From the NCBI GenBank assembly GCA_001972305.1, contig BDDD01005684.1, positions 1-64,000 on the forward strand: a stretch of DNA of 64,000 bases, in the 5' to 3' direction. The first letter of the stretch is position 1. Every line of letters starts with the position of its first letter. Source of the stretch: Cephalotus follicularis. Taxonomy: Eukaryota > Streptophyta > Magnoliopsida > Oxalidales > Cephalotaceae. Shown piece by piece: positions 44,604-55,317 of the stretch. The position numbers and the translations under genes are program-made. A model generated the notes under the pieces. That model had not been told where the DNA came from, made no database searches, and saw only the letters and a list, made by a program, of their open reading frames with translations.

Positions 44604-44991
44604 TCATGCATGATTGCATCTTTATTTTCATTATCATGCATATTTCCTACTTAGCTGAGTGATGACAAAGGCTAATACCTACCATTACAGATTAAAGAAG
44701 GAAGTGGAGACTTGCTGTTGAAGCTTCTAGCTGAAGGCTTGTCTATTTTAAGGTTGTTTAAGTTGTATTGTAATAAAGTCATACTCCATTGTTATATTTA
44801 CATTTTCCATATGTATTATATAACATGTACTGTATTAAGCTTAAGCACGTAGTATGGGCTGCGTGTGTATGCTAAATTTTATATAATCCGGTATGAATGA
44901 ATGCTTCCGGAATAGTTTAAATTTTTGGATTAGTGTTAAATGCTGGTTTAATTGATAACCATGTGTTAATCGAAAATGGGGTGTGACAACA

Positions 44992-45003
44992 TGGTATTAG
45001 AGC
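44992..45003 (+). other. Element M primer binding site (tRNA-iMet)
   Basis: TGGTATTAGAGC, three bases after the 5' LTR, one mismatch from the iMet complement TGGTATCAGAGC. Confidence 0.8.
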
Positions 45004-45097
45004 TTATATTAAATTATAAGCTATCGATGGGATACTATCCTTGGCAAATAAGTGAATGGTTTCTTGATGATTAACATCATTCCTTATAGGAAATGAA

Positions 45098-45990
45098 ATG
45101 GAAAGGAGAGGAGGACACGTAAGGTCTCGAGCCGTCGATGAAAATATTCCGCAAGAAGCGAATGAAAGGAGAGATCTGATGGATCGTATTGTTGATTATT
45201 TTCAGCAATAGCTGGCTAAAAATGCGGTTAATAAGCAGGAGATGTGGCGGTTGTACACGGATCATATAGCCGACTATTTTCAACAGTAGATGGCTGCCCA
45301 TACGACTCGTATGGAGGAAATGCATAGATTGTACTCCCAAGCCCATATGCAGCAGGCTAAACAAACCTCCACACAGTCTAGACCAACTTCATCGAAGTGG
45401 CAAGGTGGTGGTTCTCCAGCAAAATTGACAAAGAATATATCTCAACAGACTACTACTCAAAGTATGCCTAGTTAGGGGAACAATGAGAGATCTAAAGGTT
45501 GTTGTTATTGTGGTCGTGTGGGCCATCAGTAGAAGGATTGTTGGAAGAAGAATAGGTTGTGCTTAAGGTGCGGAGCATCTAGCGATATGATGAGTGGTTG
45601 TCTGAAGGGTCGGAAGACAGTGCCTACTGGATCTGCTGGTAGTAGTGGTGCTGCAGCTGGACCTTCACAGCAGAAGGATACTTAAAAAGGCATCATGAAA
45701 GGTAGAGTCTTTACTCTTACTCGGACAGATGTACCATCATCGTATATAGTATATTATCTCGTGTATTGATTGACTCTGGAGCCACACATTCATTCATTGC
45801 ATCATGTTTTCTGTGTGACTTACATTGTGATTATGTTGTTTTCCATATTTACTGGAGGTGAATACTCCAACTAGTGACTGATTGCTGACCGATACAATAG
45901 TGAATAATTGTGAGATCGCGATAGCTGGGGTTCAGCTATTCGCTGATTTGATTGTACTACCGATCCGAGATTTTGATGTAACCTGGGGAA
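45098..45990 (+). pseudogene. Element M gag and protease remnant
   Basis: Starts MERRGGHVRSRAVDENIP. A gag fragment with YSQAHMQQAKQ and SRPTSSKWQGGGSP leads to two knuckle-like blocks (CCYCGRVGHQ and CLRCGASSDMMSGC), a Ser/Gly linker and a protease trace (IDSGATHSFIASCF-like) with [15 protein letters not shown]. The central gag core seen in O is absent. Counterpart sequences in O (57166-58560) show the same linker phrases. Fossil. Confidence 0.75.
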
Positions 45991-47190
45991 TGGAATGGCT
46001 CCTGTTGAACTGAAGGAATTGAAGGCTCGATTGCAAAGTTATCTTGATAAAGGGTTTATCAGACTGAGTGTATCACCATGGGGAGCACCGGTCTTGTTCG
46101 TAAGGAGGAAGGATGGATCGATGTGGTTGTGTATTGATTATAGACTGTTGAATTAAGTGACTGTGAAGAACAAGTATCCTCTACCACATATTGAGCAGTT
46201 GTTCGATCAATTTCAAGGCTCAACTGTGTTCTCTAAGATTGATTTGAGGACATGTTATCATCAGTTGAGGATCCGTGAAGGTGATATTGAGAAGACCGCA
46301 TTTCGAATCAGATACGGGCACTATGAATTTCTGGTATTGCCGTTTGGATTGACGAATGCTCCTGCAGCATTATTGTGTTTAATGAACATAGTGTTTCAGC
46401 GCTATCTTGATCAGTTTGTTGTTATCTTCCTAGAGGACATTCTGATTTATTCGAGGAGTATTGAGGATTGTGTTGCAAACTCTACGGAAGGAAAGATTGT
46501 TTGCCAAATTCAGTAAATGTGAATTTTGGCTTAATCATGTGACTTTTCTTGGTCACATTGTATCGAATGAAGGGTTGTTAGTGGATCCTTCGAAGATTGA
46601 GAGTATTGTGGATTGGCCACACCTGAAGAACATTACTGAAGTTCGTAGCTTCTTGGGATTGGCTGGCTATTATCGAAGGTTTATCGAAGGGTTTTCCAAA
46701 GTTGCTGTGCCGTTGACTCGTTTGACTCAGAAGAAGTCAAATTTTGATTGGGATGATGCTTATGACACAAGTTTTTAGGAACGAAAGAGTAGATTGATTA
46801 CTGCTCCAATGGTGGCATTACCTGAGGGTAATAAGGATTTTACTGTCAATAGTGATGCTTCTGGGAAAGGCTTGGGATGTGTTCTCATGCAACGTGGTCG
46901 CGTAATTGCATACACCTCGAGGAAGTTGAAACCGTACGAGGAGAATTATCCTGTACATGATCTTGAATTGGCAGCCATAGTGCTTGCTTTACAGAAATGG
47001 AGACATTATCTCTATGGTGCTCAATTCAAGATATTTACTCACCACAAAAGCTTGAAGTATTTGTTTTCTCAGAAGGAATTGAACATGAGACAAAGAAGGT
47101 GGGTTGAATTCTTTAATTATCACAACTGTAATATTTAATACCCCCCAGGGAAGGCGAATGTAGTTGCCGATGCACTGAGCCGCAAGGTAA
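45991..47190 (+). pseudogene. Element M gypsy reverse transcriptase and RNase H
   Basis: RT from [20 protein letters not shown] through [54 protein letters not shown] and [18 protein letters not shown] to the catalytic-box region and [20 protein letters not shown]. RNase H follows with [40 protein letters not shown] and [10 protein letters not shown], ending near [14 protein letters not shown]. Fossil, several breaks. Confidence 0.88.
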
Positions 47191-48684
47191 TGATTGTTGG
47201 TGCGATGGTTTCACAGTGGAAGCTATTGGAGGATTTTCAGAGATGGAATCCGTTCATGGTTTTGAGAGGAGTTATTGTGGCTAATCTTAGAGCACAATCG
47301 GAACTTCTTGATCACATTTTGAATGCAGGGTTCAGTGATACCAAGTTATGGAACATTCGTGAGAATTTAGATCCTGACTCTAAATTCTCCATACATTCTG
47401 ATGGCATATTGAGGTTCCGAGGGAGAGTATGCGTTCCGGATGACGAGAGCATAAGAGATGAGCTACTGCAGCAAGCTCATAAATCACAGTACAGTGTTCA
47501 TCCTGGTAGCTCTAAGACGTGGCATGATATGAAGACAAACTACTGGTGGAGTGGCATGAAGAAAGATATTGCTGAATGCATGGCAAGATGTTTGACTTGT
47601 CAGAGAGTGAAGGCAAAACATCAGAAACCTGCTGGATTGTTATAGTCTTTACCAGCAGTGGAATGGAAGTGGGAGCATGTAACCATGGATTCTGTGTCTG
47701 GATTACCGAGATCACAGAATCGACATGAAGCAGTTTGAGTTGTAGTGGACAGACTCACTAAATCTGCACACTTTCTTCCGATGAACATGACATATTCTAT
47801 CGAGAAGTTAGCTCGACTGTACATTTGGGAGATTGTAAGGTTACATGGAGTGCCGGTCAGTATTGTTTGTGACCATGATGCAAGGTTTACCTCAAGGTTT
47901 TGGAAGAAGTTCCAAGAAGCTATGGGAACTACCTTGAGTTTTAGTACTGCATTTCATCCACAGACGAATGGACAGTTCGAGCGTACCATTCAAACACTAG
48001 AAGATATGCTTCGGGCTTGTGTTATTGATTTTTCTGGAAGTTGGGAGGATCACATACCACTTATTGAATTCTCCTACAACAACAGTTATCATTGTAGCAT
48101 TGGGATGGCTCCTTATGAAGCCTTGTACGGAAGGAAATGTAGATCGCCTATATGCTAGGATGAAGTGGGTGAAAGGTAAGTGTTGGGACTGGATATTGTC
48201 CAAGAGACTACTGACAAGGTTGATATAATCAAGAAAAGGTTACTCACTGCACAGAGTCGGCAAAAGAGCTATGCCGATGGAAGGAGGATAAAGTTAGAGT
48301 TTGAGAAGGGGGATCATATTTTTCTGAGAATCTTGCCTTCGAAAGGGATACACGGATTTGGCCATAAAGGAAAGTTAGCTCTGCGGTATATCGGACCGTA
48401 TGAGATTCTGGATAGAGTTGGGGAAGTAGCACATCAGATCGTCCTACCACCCAACTTATCGAATGTGCACAACGTATTCCATGTTTCTATGCTACGGAAA
48501 TACGTACCTGATCCTTCTCATGTGTTGAGTTATGATCCAGGCTTTATCAGTGATAATCTCTCGTATGAAGAACGGTCGATACGAATTTTGGACAGGAAGG
48601 AGAAAGTTTTGAGAACCAAGACCATTCCTATGGTTAAGGTTCTATGGCAGATTCATGGAACTGAAAAAGCTACATGGGAACGTG
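47191..48684 (+). pseudogene. Element M integrase and start of chromodomain-like end
   Basis: Zinc-binding part HKSQYSVHPGSSKTWHDMK and CMARCLTCQRVKAKHQKPAG, core with [33 protein letters not shown] and [18 protein letters not shown]-terminal GDHIFLRILPSKGIHGF, RYIGPYEILDRVGEVA and FHVSMLRKYVPDPSHVL, then chromodomain-like IPMVKVLWQIHGTEKATWER. The CACTA transposon begins here; the end of the domain (EAEMMEIFPHLFE) resumes at 53508. Fossil. Confidence 0.87.
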
Positions 48685-48694
48685 CACTACAAAA

Positions 48695-49095
48695 AAAGGG
48701 GGCAACGGCGAGGGCACTTCCCCTCGCCGTCCCCTCGCCATTGAGTCTACGACGAGGGGAACACACCCTCGCCAAATTACTCCTCGCCAGCCACTACGGC
48801 GAGGGGATGGCGAGGGTACGGCGAGTGGAGTGTCCCCTCACCATCCACTGCCCTCGCCACACAGAGGGCATGGCTAGGGCAGTCTCCCCTTGCCATGTAC
48901 CCTCGCCATGGCGAGGGGAAGATAGTACCCTCGGTATACCCTCGCCATGGAGAGGGTATGGCTAGGGCCCTAGACTCTCCCTCTCATCGCTGCCCTAGCC
49001 ATGGCGAGGGCATGGCGAGGGTTAATGCCCTCGCCATATACAGTTGCTCCAGAATGCCCTCGCCAACGCCTCGCGGAGCCCTCGCCATTCTGCAA
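48695..49095 (+). repeat. CACTA left subterminal repeat zone (CCCTCGCC/GGCGAGGG)
   Basis: More than twenty copies of CCCTCGCC or its complement, many paired as the 18-base palindrome CCCTCGCCATGGCGAGGG or close variants. The zone is far more GC-rich than its surroundings. In En/Spm the subterminal repeats bind the TNPA product; this is the likely equivalent. Confidence 0.9.
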
Positions 49096-49336
49096 ATGCT
49101 GCTGCAGGAACTATCAGCAGAATCTCTACCCTAAACTCCAAGCAAAACCTGCAATTCATTTCAGCAACAACCACAATAACAGTTTATATTTGACAATTCT
49201 CAGCAATAGACACATTTCATTCATTCTGGACTAACAAAACAATGGAAAAAAGTTTTTTCAGCATTTTATACAAAGGATAATATGTCAAATACATTGACAG
49301 ACAGTGTTAGAAGATGTTAGATACAACAGACTACTA

Positions 49337-50738
49337 CTACTGGTCATCGCTATCACTATCGTTCGAATCTTCGGATGGCTGGAAGGGGGGGTGCCAAGAC
49401 CGCGGTGAACTGTGATCAGATGGTGTGCGTGTGGGCCGAGACTCCATCATCTGCGTCATATGAGCCATAAAAGTCTCCATCTTCGACTCCATCCGGTCCA
49501 ACTGGCCTTGAATGTCTGAGACTCTGTCTGACCCCGGGGTGCTTTGTGACGGGTGTGAAGTGAATGGGCAACTCTGACCTCCCACTCCCGACTGAGTACC
49601 TCGGAGTGCTTGTGGTAGCATCTTCGTGGAAGTCATATAGTTCCCTAATCCACGGATCTTGCCCTTCCGCGGAACCCCAGTAGCCTCCGTCCATGCCACG
49701 ACGTCGAAGGGAGCCGGTACCCTAGTACCGTCCCTCCACAGTATCCGGCCCAGCAGTAGCCCGGTACTTTTCCTACAAAAAATACAAGATTAATCAGTTA
49801 AGTGATTAAACATATACAAGATTAATCATCTAAGTGACACATTCATTTCAGTTTGTAACTCACCATCCTCTCCATTATAATAGGAGATGGAAGAGTATCA
49901 TCCCCCGCCTTCTTATGGGTGTCTAAGTATACATCCACATGCGGTTTCCCCTTGGCCACCTGTAAGTCAAATGGTATTTCGAATTAGTTTGAAACACAAA
50001 AAAAAGTTTATTAATCACCATAATCATAAATTTAGTTTATTACTTACCCCAATCTGCAACTGACTCTCCATAGTGTGACTGCCGCCAGTGTAGGTGGTGT
50101 GTGCTTCGTTCTCCCTATTGACGGCATTTGTTCTTGCCCACTTCTGAAAATCCTCGGACAACCACCTATTCACCATTTCATCCCACACTGGCCGTGGTAT
50201 CTCTGCAGGGCCATGTTGCATGCACTCCGGGCTCATCTTCTGCACCCCAGCGCCCGTCATTGCCTTCCTCCTATAGTTACGCATCCATTTTGGGTAATTC
50301 TCCTGCGCGTAACTATAGAATGGCTGTCTGCTGTGTGCATCAGATGGAAGAAATTGGAAGTACTCCTACAAAACATCAGTGCCAAAACAATTAGTCGGTC
50401 AAAAATAACCTAAATAATATTTACGATAAATTGAAATAGTTTTACCCACCAATAGTTTCTCCGACAGTAGTTCCTTCTCTGCATTAGGCCACTGGCTCCA
50501 AGTGATCCATGGCTGTAGTATTCGGCTCTTGATGATGGACGCTATCGTGTTCTTCACGTCCATCTCCTCAAAACACCTGCAATTAAACAAATAATTATTA
50601 GCACATACATCATAGGTTAGGTTTAAACAAATGTACTCAAATTACTAGTCACTTTACCCATTCGGACTGATATGCCGAATAGGTCTAGCGTCAACCCCCT
50701 GCGGGGGAAAGTCCGCCCCCCTACCAGCTCTCCTCATC
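49337..50738 (-). CDS. CACTA second ORF, Transposase_24 (Ptta/En/Spm) family, multi-exon
   Basis: Minus strand. A start at 50738 gives MRRAGRGADFPPQGVDARPI; splicing at GG|GTAAAG (about 50656) to TTGCAG|GTGTTT (about 50579) gives CFEEMDVKNTIASIIKSRIL. Later exons encode EYFQFLPSDAHSRQPFYSYA, NYPKWMRNYRRKAMTGAG, PEIPRPVWDEMVNRW-like text with NENEAHTT-like residues, VAKGKPHVDVYLDTHKKAGD and finally KGKIRGLGNYMTSTK, a coiled-coil-like DIQGQLDRMESKMETFMAHM and an acidic DSNDSDSDDQ end. The W..W and E-T-H-K-K-G blocks are typical of PF03004-type proteins, which act as DNA-binding helpers in CACTA elements. The last exon junction (near 49700-49770) is not clear and may be a frame break. An alternative upstream exon begins at 51001 (MPRRVSRLSIHGDSS). 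Confidence 0.65.
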
Positions 50739-51154
50739 CTTCACTGATGGGAACCTGATTCAAAAACATGGTTAAGTTTCACTGTAAACATATATAATAA
50801 AATATAACAAAAAAGTTTCGACAATACGAAAAACAGTTTAATGTCAAATATTGTAACATAACAAATTTTCTTACTAGCACTGGGAACATCAATATCCTGC
50901 TCCTGTGACCCCAGCTCCATGGAGTCCATCTCGGGATGTGTAGATCCTGAGGGTGTGCTGGAGTCTCCATGGATAGAGAGACGCGAGACTCTCCGAGGCA
51001 TATCTGCAATAACTCACCATATTTAAAAATGATACAAACTACATACAGTTGTCCTACTGTATATTATCAAATTATAATATCGTGTCACATTAGAACATTA
51101 AGAATATTATTGCAAACAGTACTTACTACATATAATACACTATTAACTTACAGT

Positions 51155-53130
51155 TTAATCCATGCTATCAATATCCATGTCGTCCTGACTATCGGAATCA
51201 TATTCCATCACTCCGTCCTCCTCTTCCGTGTCAGAAACATCGTCTTCCCATTCGTCTTCCTCGTCATCCGTATTGTCACGGTCTGACGTAGGATCTCTTA
51301 TTCGAACATCTGGAGGCAATACTACCTCCTCCCATTCGCCATCTCCTCGAAGGGAATCTTGACTTTCAGGTCCTAAATCAGCTGCAAATGACCAAAGTAG
51401 ATCGGTCGCGACATCTTCTTGCAATGTCATATCCATACCCAAATCATCGCCATCTTCTTCCTCATAATCAGGAAGGGTGAAGGAATTTCTGGGTTTCGTT
51501 TTTATTACAGTTACCCACCCTTTGTACCTACGATCATTGGAAATGCTAGGTGCGTAGAACACCTGCACAGCCTGACTCGCTAGCATGAAAGGCTCGTATG
51601 TGAGGAGTTCCTTTTCTGGGTTCAGCCGAACAATCCCAAACTCGTCAACTTTGGTACCTCTCTCTGAAGTTTCAACCCAATCACACTTGAATAAAACAAC
51701 GTTGTTGTCTTTTCTATAGAAATCGAGCTCCACGACGTCGACCAAGGCTCCGTAAAAGTCACTGTAAGTTTCATTCCAAGTGCTTCCCTTGATCATTACA
51801 CCCCAATTTTGAGTTGTTGAGGTCCTCGATGCATCTCTCGTGTGAAACTTGTACCCGTTGACGACATACCCCTTCCACGACCTAACTTTTGTCGAAGGTG
51901 CACTTGCTAGATTTAGTAGATGGGCGTCAACTTCCTTGTCGATCTTAACCTATTAAGTGTGAAATGTACAAACGTAACATAAAAATCAACATCAACAATT
52001 AAAAATCATGAAACCTATTAACTCTTTGTAGACATATTCCGGCATTACTTACACGGCTTTGAAACCATTTCACAAAGTGTGCATCGCGTTCTTCTTCAAT
52101 TTGTTTGGGGGTAATGCTAGGGTTTAATTCGGTGACCACTTGTTCGTACTCACTACAACAAGGAATATAAGTGAGATAACAATTCGTATAAATAGAGTTT
52201 AAACTTAGTAGAACGTATATGTATACTTACTCAACCAGAGGGCTGACTTCATCACAGTTCAGAAGGATGTACAAATATGTAGCCTCGTATTCTCGGTCTG
52301 TCAAATGTCTGCTCTCTGTATTACCCATTGCTTTACCGGGATGAGTAAATATTAACAGCAATCCGTTACTTGCAATGGTGCCCCCATCCCAATTTCTCTC
52401 GGGTCTATTTAGCCTCGTCGGGACATCAGGTTCGAAATAATACGAACAAAACGTTGTCAGCTCGCGAACGATGTATGCCTCGGCGATCGACCCCTCCACA
52501 TGAGCTTTGTTCTTGACCGTCTTCTTTAGATCAAACAGCTCTCTGCAAGTAAATATGTAATTAGAATACATGACAAATAGATGGACATTTCCAAAAAGAG
52601 AAACAAGTAACTGTACCTCTCAATGGGATACATCCATGTATTCTGAACTGGCCCACATACTTTCGCTTCGTAAGCTAGGTGGATGAGAAGATGTTCCATC
52701 GAATCAAAAAATGATGGAGGGAATATCTTCTCCATTTTGCATACTGTTTGCACAATATTACTGTGGAGCAAATCCATCCTAGCAGCACTGTTGGATGTTG
52801 AGCATATATTCCGGAAAAAATCACTGACCTCGGCCAACACCTCCATGATATTTCTCGGCAGGAACTCAGAAAATGCAATCGGAAGAAGCCTCTGCATGAA
52901 GACATGGCAATCGTGGCTCTTCAATCCCGAAACCTTACACTCTGAGACATTCACACACCGACATATGTTTCAGGCGTATCCATCCGGAAACCTGATCTTC
53001 GTCATCCATTCACAAACTTGTTTGACCTGTTCACTGTTCAGTGAATATTTTGCTGGTGGCAATATGAACCGCCCATCCACCTCTTCTGCATGCAGTTCAG
53101 GTCTTATTCTTAACTCTTTCAGATCAAGTC
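51155..53130 (-). pseudogene. CACTA TNP2-type transposase, C-terminal half (DUF4218-DUF4216)
   Basis: Minus strand, four exons with good splice sites. Exon 1 (~53130-52617): LKELRIRPELHAEEVDGRFI, then VSGLKSHDCHVFMQRLLPIA and MEHLLIHLAYEAKVCGPV, the DUF4218 core. Intron 52616-52543. Exon 2 (52542-52231): ELFDLKKTVKNKAHVEGSIA. Intron 52230-52153. Exon 3 (52152-52053): DEYEQVVTELNPSITPKQ and FVKWFQSR. Intron 52052-51950. Exon 4 (51949-51155): VKIDKEVDAHLLNLASAPST, then DUF4216 with WGVMIKGSTWNETYSDFYG and VVELDFYRKDNNVVLFKCDW, ending in a very acidic tail. All three junctions keep frame. There is an in-frame TGA in exon 1 (after FPDGYA), and the upstream Transposase_21 catalytic domain is absent, so the gene cannot make a working transposase. 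Confidence 0.82.
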
Positions 53131-53142
53131 GATAAAAAAAAA

Positions 53143-53330
53143 CTAGTAGTGAGAGAGAGGGAGAAAGAAAGTACCTGAGAAGGAGAAAGTGTGAGTGAGG
53201 AAGACTGGCAGTGGAGAAAGTGAGAGGGAGAAAGAGAGAGGGAGAAAGAGAGAGGGCGGCGGGAGGGAGAAGAAGAGTGAGGGAGACGAGTGAAAGAGGG
53301 GAAAAAAGGTATCAGGCATAAATTAGGTTA
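53143..53330 (-). other. Internal terminus-like CTAGTAGTG and GA-rich tract in the CACTA element
   Basis: Where the coding frame stops, the sequence reads AAAAACTAGTAGTG (53140-53151), very like the element's own right end TTTTTTAGTAGTG, then a ~140-base GAGAGA/GGGAGAAAG tract. This may mark the breakpoint of an internal rearrangement that removed the 5' part of the transposase gene. Confidence 0.45.
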
Positions 53331-53334
53331 ATTA

Positions 53335-53485
53335 CCGAGGGCATGGCGAGGGCAATAAATGCCCTCGCCATGGCGAGGGCATAGCGAGGGTATTAAAGCC
53401 CTCGCCATGCCATTTCTTTAAATAAAACATAAAAAACAGGCAAAACGGCGAGGGGACTTAATGCCCTCGCCATGCCCTCGCCGTT
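53335..53485 (+). repeat. CACTA right subterminal repeat zone
   Basis: About ten copies of GGCGAGGG or CCCTCGCC, several as GCCCTCGCCATGGCGAGGGC-type palindromes, next to the right terminus. It mirrors the larger left zone at 48695-49095. Confidence 0.88.
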
Positions 53486-53576
53486 TGCCTGTTTTTTAGT
53501 AGTGGTGAAGCGGAAATGATGGAAATATTCCCTCATTTATTCGAAATGTAAAGGCTAAATTCGAGGAGAAATTTTC

Positions 53577-53592
53577 TATAAGGAGGGAGGAA
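53577..53592 (+). other. Element M polypurine tract
   Basis: ATAAGGAGGGAGGAA immediately before the TGTAATAACCG start of the 3' LTR. Confidence 0.75.
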
Positions 53593-53837
53593 TGTAATAA
53601 CCGCAATTTTTAATTAATGTATATTGTATAATTAATTAATAAAATATACATTACATTGAGATTAAATGTCCATTATCATGTGAATTGTGGTTATTGAATT
53701 GATTGAAGGTTTAATTGTAAGTCTTAAGAACTAAATTAAAATAAGTTGGAAGTTGACTTAAGAAATCAGAATTTTGGCGCTTGACAGTCGACTGTAGCAG
53801 AGGAACAGTCGACTAGTCAACTCGTAAAGAGACAGCC
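53593..53837 (+). repeat. Element M 3' LTR, first 245 bases
   Basis: Matches 42509-42755 with about a dozen differences over 225 bases, including the GACAGTCGACTGT site, and stops at 53838 where N begins. Confidence 0.88.
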
Positions 53838-54182
53838 TGTAATACCCCGTACCTGTTTTTAGAGGATTATAAATTAAGGCTTTGTTTGGCACATGGAAAG
53901 GACTTAAGTGGGAATTGTGGTAAGTTATTTAAAACATGTGGACAAGGATGGTTTGGGTTATTATATTGATTTAATGGTTAGCTTCTTGAGGAAGCTTGTT
54001 GTTCCCAAGGTTGCATTGGGATAAGAATTGTGGGAGTTGGTAAGTGGGCTGGCAGTGCTTTCTTGGTTAGTGGAGTTCGGCTTTGAGAGAGAGAAGTGAG
54101 AGAGAGCTGGTTTCTTAGTCTTCTTCTTTCCCCTTCTTCCGTCAGTATTTTGGTTGCCCTCTTTTGCTTTTGAGCTGTGAAG

Positions 54183-55317
54183 GTGAGCTCTCCTTTTCCC
54201 TGGTTTGTGTTGTGTGGTGGCACGTTGCGCTGGTGCCGAGGAGGAGGATGATAGCCTGGTTTGACTGGTTGTGTTTTATGTTCATGAATGTGTTATGTCT
54301 TCTTCTCGATCTCATATGTGTTAGCTTGCTGACGAGGAACCTGTTGCTGTGACGGAGCATTTTGGGGTTGGTCGACGGTAGCTTGAGGCGATTTGTGAGT
54401 GGGACATTCTCCTCTTTCTTTTACTTTATATTTCGTGTACCTGTTGTTATCCTCTGGTTGAACGTTTTCTGTGGGATTTGGATCCCTGTTACCCTTGTTT
54501 ATGTTGTTATCCTGTTCTTGGCAGAGCTTGAGAGCTCGGATGGTTCTTGGGTTGAATGTATGTTGTTCCTCTGACGGTTGTTGTTTGTGACAGACAATCT
54601 CTCCTTTTGTTCTTGGTTCCTCTGATATGTGGGATGCACTGGAATGTGCAGACAAGATGCATGGGTTCGGTCGGTTGTAAAGGATACGTCTGAGGATCAA
54701 CTCTCCTTAGTGTTCTCATTGTCTATGATGGGATGCTATGTGGGAACTGCCCCCGGGTTCCAGACCTGGATCTGCGGTGTACTATTGTCTATGATGGTAT
54801 GCTGAGTATGAGTGCAGGGGTGTTCTCCATTCCTTTCCATTTGGTCGGGGTTAGCAAGCTGTTGCTCGGATAGATACTAGCGAGCTGTGGCTCGGATAGA
54901 TACTAGCGAACGATGTTCGGATAGATTCTAGTGGGCAAGGCCTGGATAGGTGGTATGTGTGTATGTGTTTAGCCTGGTATGGCGGCAGACCACGGATACT
55001 ATGGTGGATAGTGAGCTGTGGCTCGGAGAGATTCCAGCGGGCAAGGCCTGGATAGGTGGTGTGTGTGTATGTGTTTAGCCTGGTATGGCGGCATACCACG
55101 GATACTGTGGTGGATAACGAGCTGTGGCTCAAATAGATGTTAGCGGGCTGTGGCCTGGATAGATGTGTATGTTTTGCCTGGTATGGCGGCTGATCACGGG
55201 ATATGATGGTGTTGTTCCTCTTCTTTTGTTTATCTTGGGCACAATTGTTTTACTTGTGATGTTACCTTTGTTGGAATCCTCCACTTATTGATGTTTGACT
55301 CTCTTTTCCTTTGGCAG
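54183..55317 (+). other. Predicted intron-like interval in LTR N
   Basis: Donor GAAG|GTGAGC and acceptor CTCTCTTTTCCTTTGGCAG|AC, 1,135 bases apart. The acceptor has a long pyrimidine tract and is one of the best-looking in the window. The tandem repeat zone lies inside. Here the hairpin comes after, not before, the acceptor. Prediction only. Confidence 0.4.
54850..55205 (+). repeat. Complex tandem repeats in LTR N
   Basis: A ~30-base unit (AGCGAGCTGTGGCTCGGATAG and variants) is repeated about four times, and a ~125-base unit containing GGCAAGGCCTGGATAGGTGG, TGTGTGTATGTGTTTAGCC and TGGTATGGCGGCA recurs twice with a third partial copy. Copies are diverged, so the expansion is not recent. Confidence 0.85.

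Larger units (their letters stand above)
43151..44690 (+). other. Predicted intron-like interval in element M LTR
   Basis: GAATG|GTAAGC to CTACCATTACAG|ATTA, 1,540 bases, with GGCTAAT overlapping the hairpin arm 15 bases before the acceptor. The second GTCGAC array and the (TA)n run lie inside. Equivalent in position to the intervals in F and O. Prediction only. Confidence 0.45.
42509..44988 (+). repeat. Element M 5' LTR
   Basis: 2,480 bp, TGTAATAACCG...GGGGTGTGACA. GTCGACTG sites at 42703-42750 and an array at 43481-43640, a donor GAATG|GTAAGC at 43150, a (TA)n run (44567-44599), a TTAGCT/GGCTAA hairpin (44651-44675) and an acceptor CCATTACAG|ATT at 44690. Same plan as F and O. Confidence 0.88.
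48685..53504 (-). mobile_element. CACTA (En/Spm) DNA transposon
   Basis: 4,820 bp. The left end is CACTACAAAAAAAGGGGGC and the right end is the inverse complement CACTACTAAAAAACAGGC; about 27 of the first 32 bases match. It is flanked by the 3-base target duplication gtg (48682-48684 and 53505-53507), the size expected for CACTA. Subterminal zones of CCCTCGCC/GGCGAGGG repeats flank two minus-strand gene remnants: a TNP2-type C-terminal half (DUF4218 then DUF4216) and a Transposase_24 gene. The TNP2 catalytic domain is missing, so this copy is non-autonomous. It interrupts element M and is younger than it. Confidence 0.95.
42509..53837 (+). mobile_element. Element M: Ty3/gypsy chromovirus carrying a CACTA insertion
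   Basis: 5' LTR (42509-44988), primer site, gag, degraded protease, RT, RNase H, integrase, chromodomain-like end split by a CACTA transposon (48685-53504), polypurine tract, and a 3' LTR (from 53593) that is cut by N at 53838. Over the first ~225 bases the LTRs differ at about 5 percent of sites by eye. It sits in L2. The coding part is decayed with more than ten breaks. Confidence 0.87.

Noticed and set aside
49792-49860. Separate gene left of the Transposase_24 exons
   Set aside because: This is intron sequence of the CACTA second gene, with donor GGATG|GTGAGT just to its right on the minus strand.
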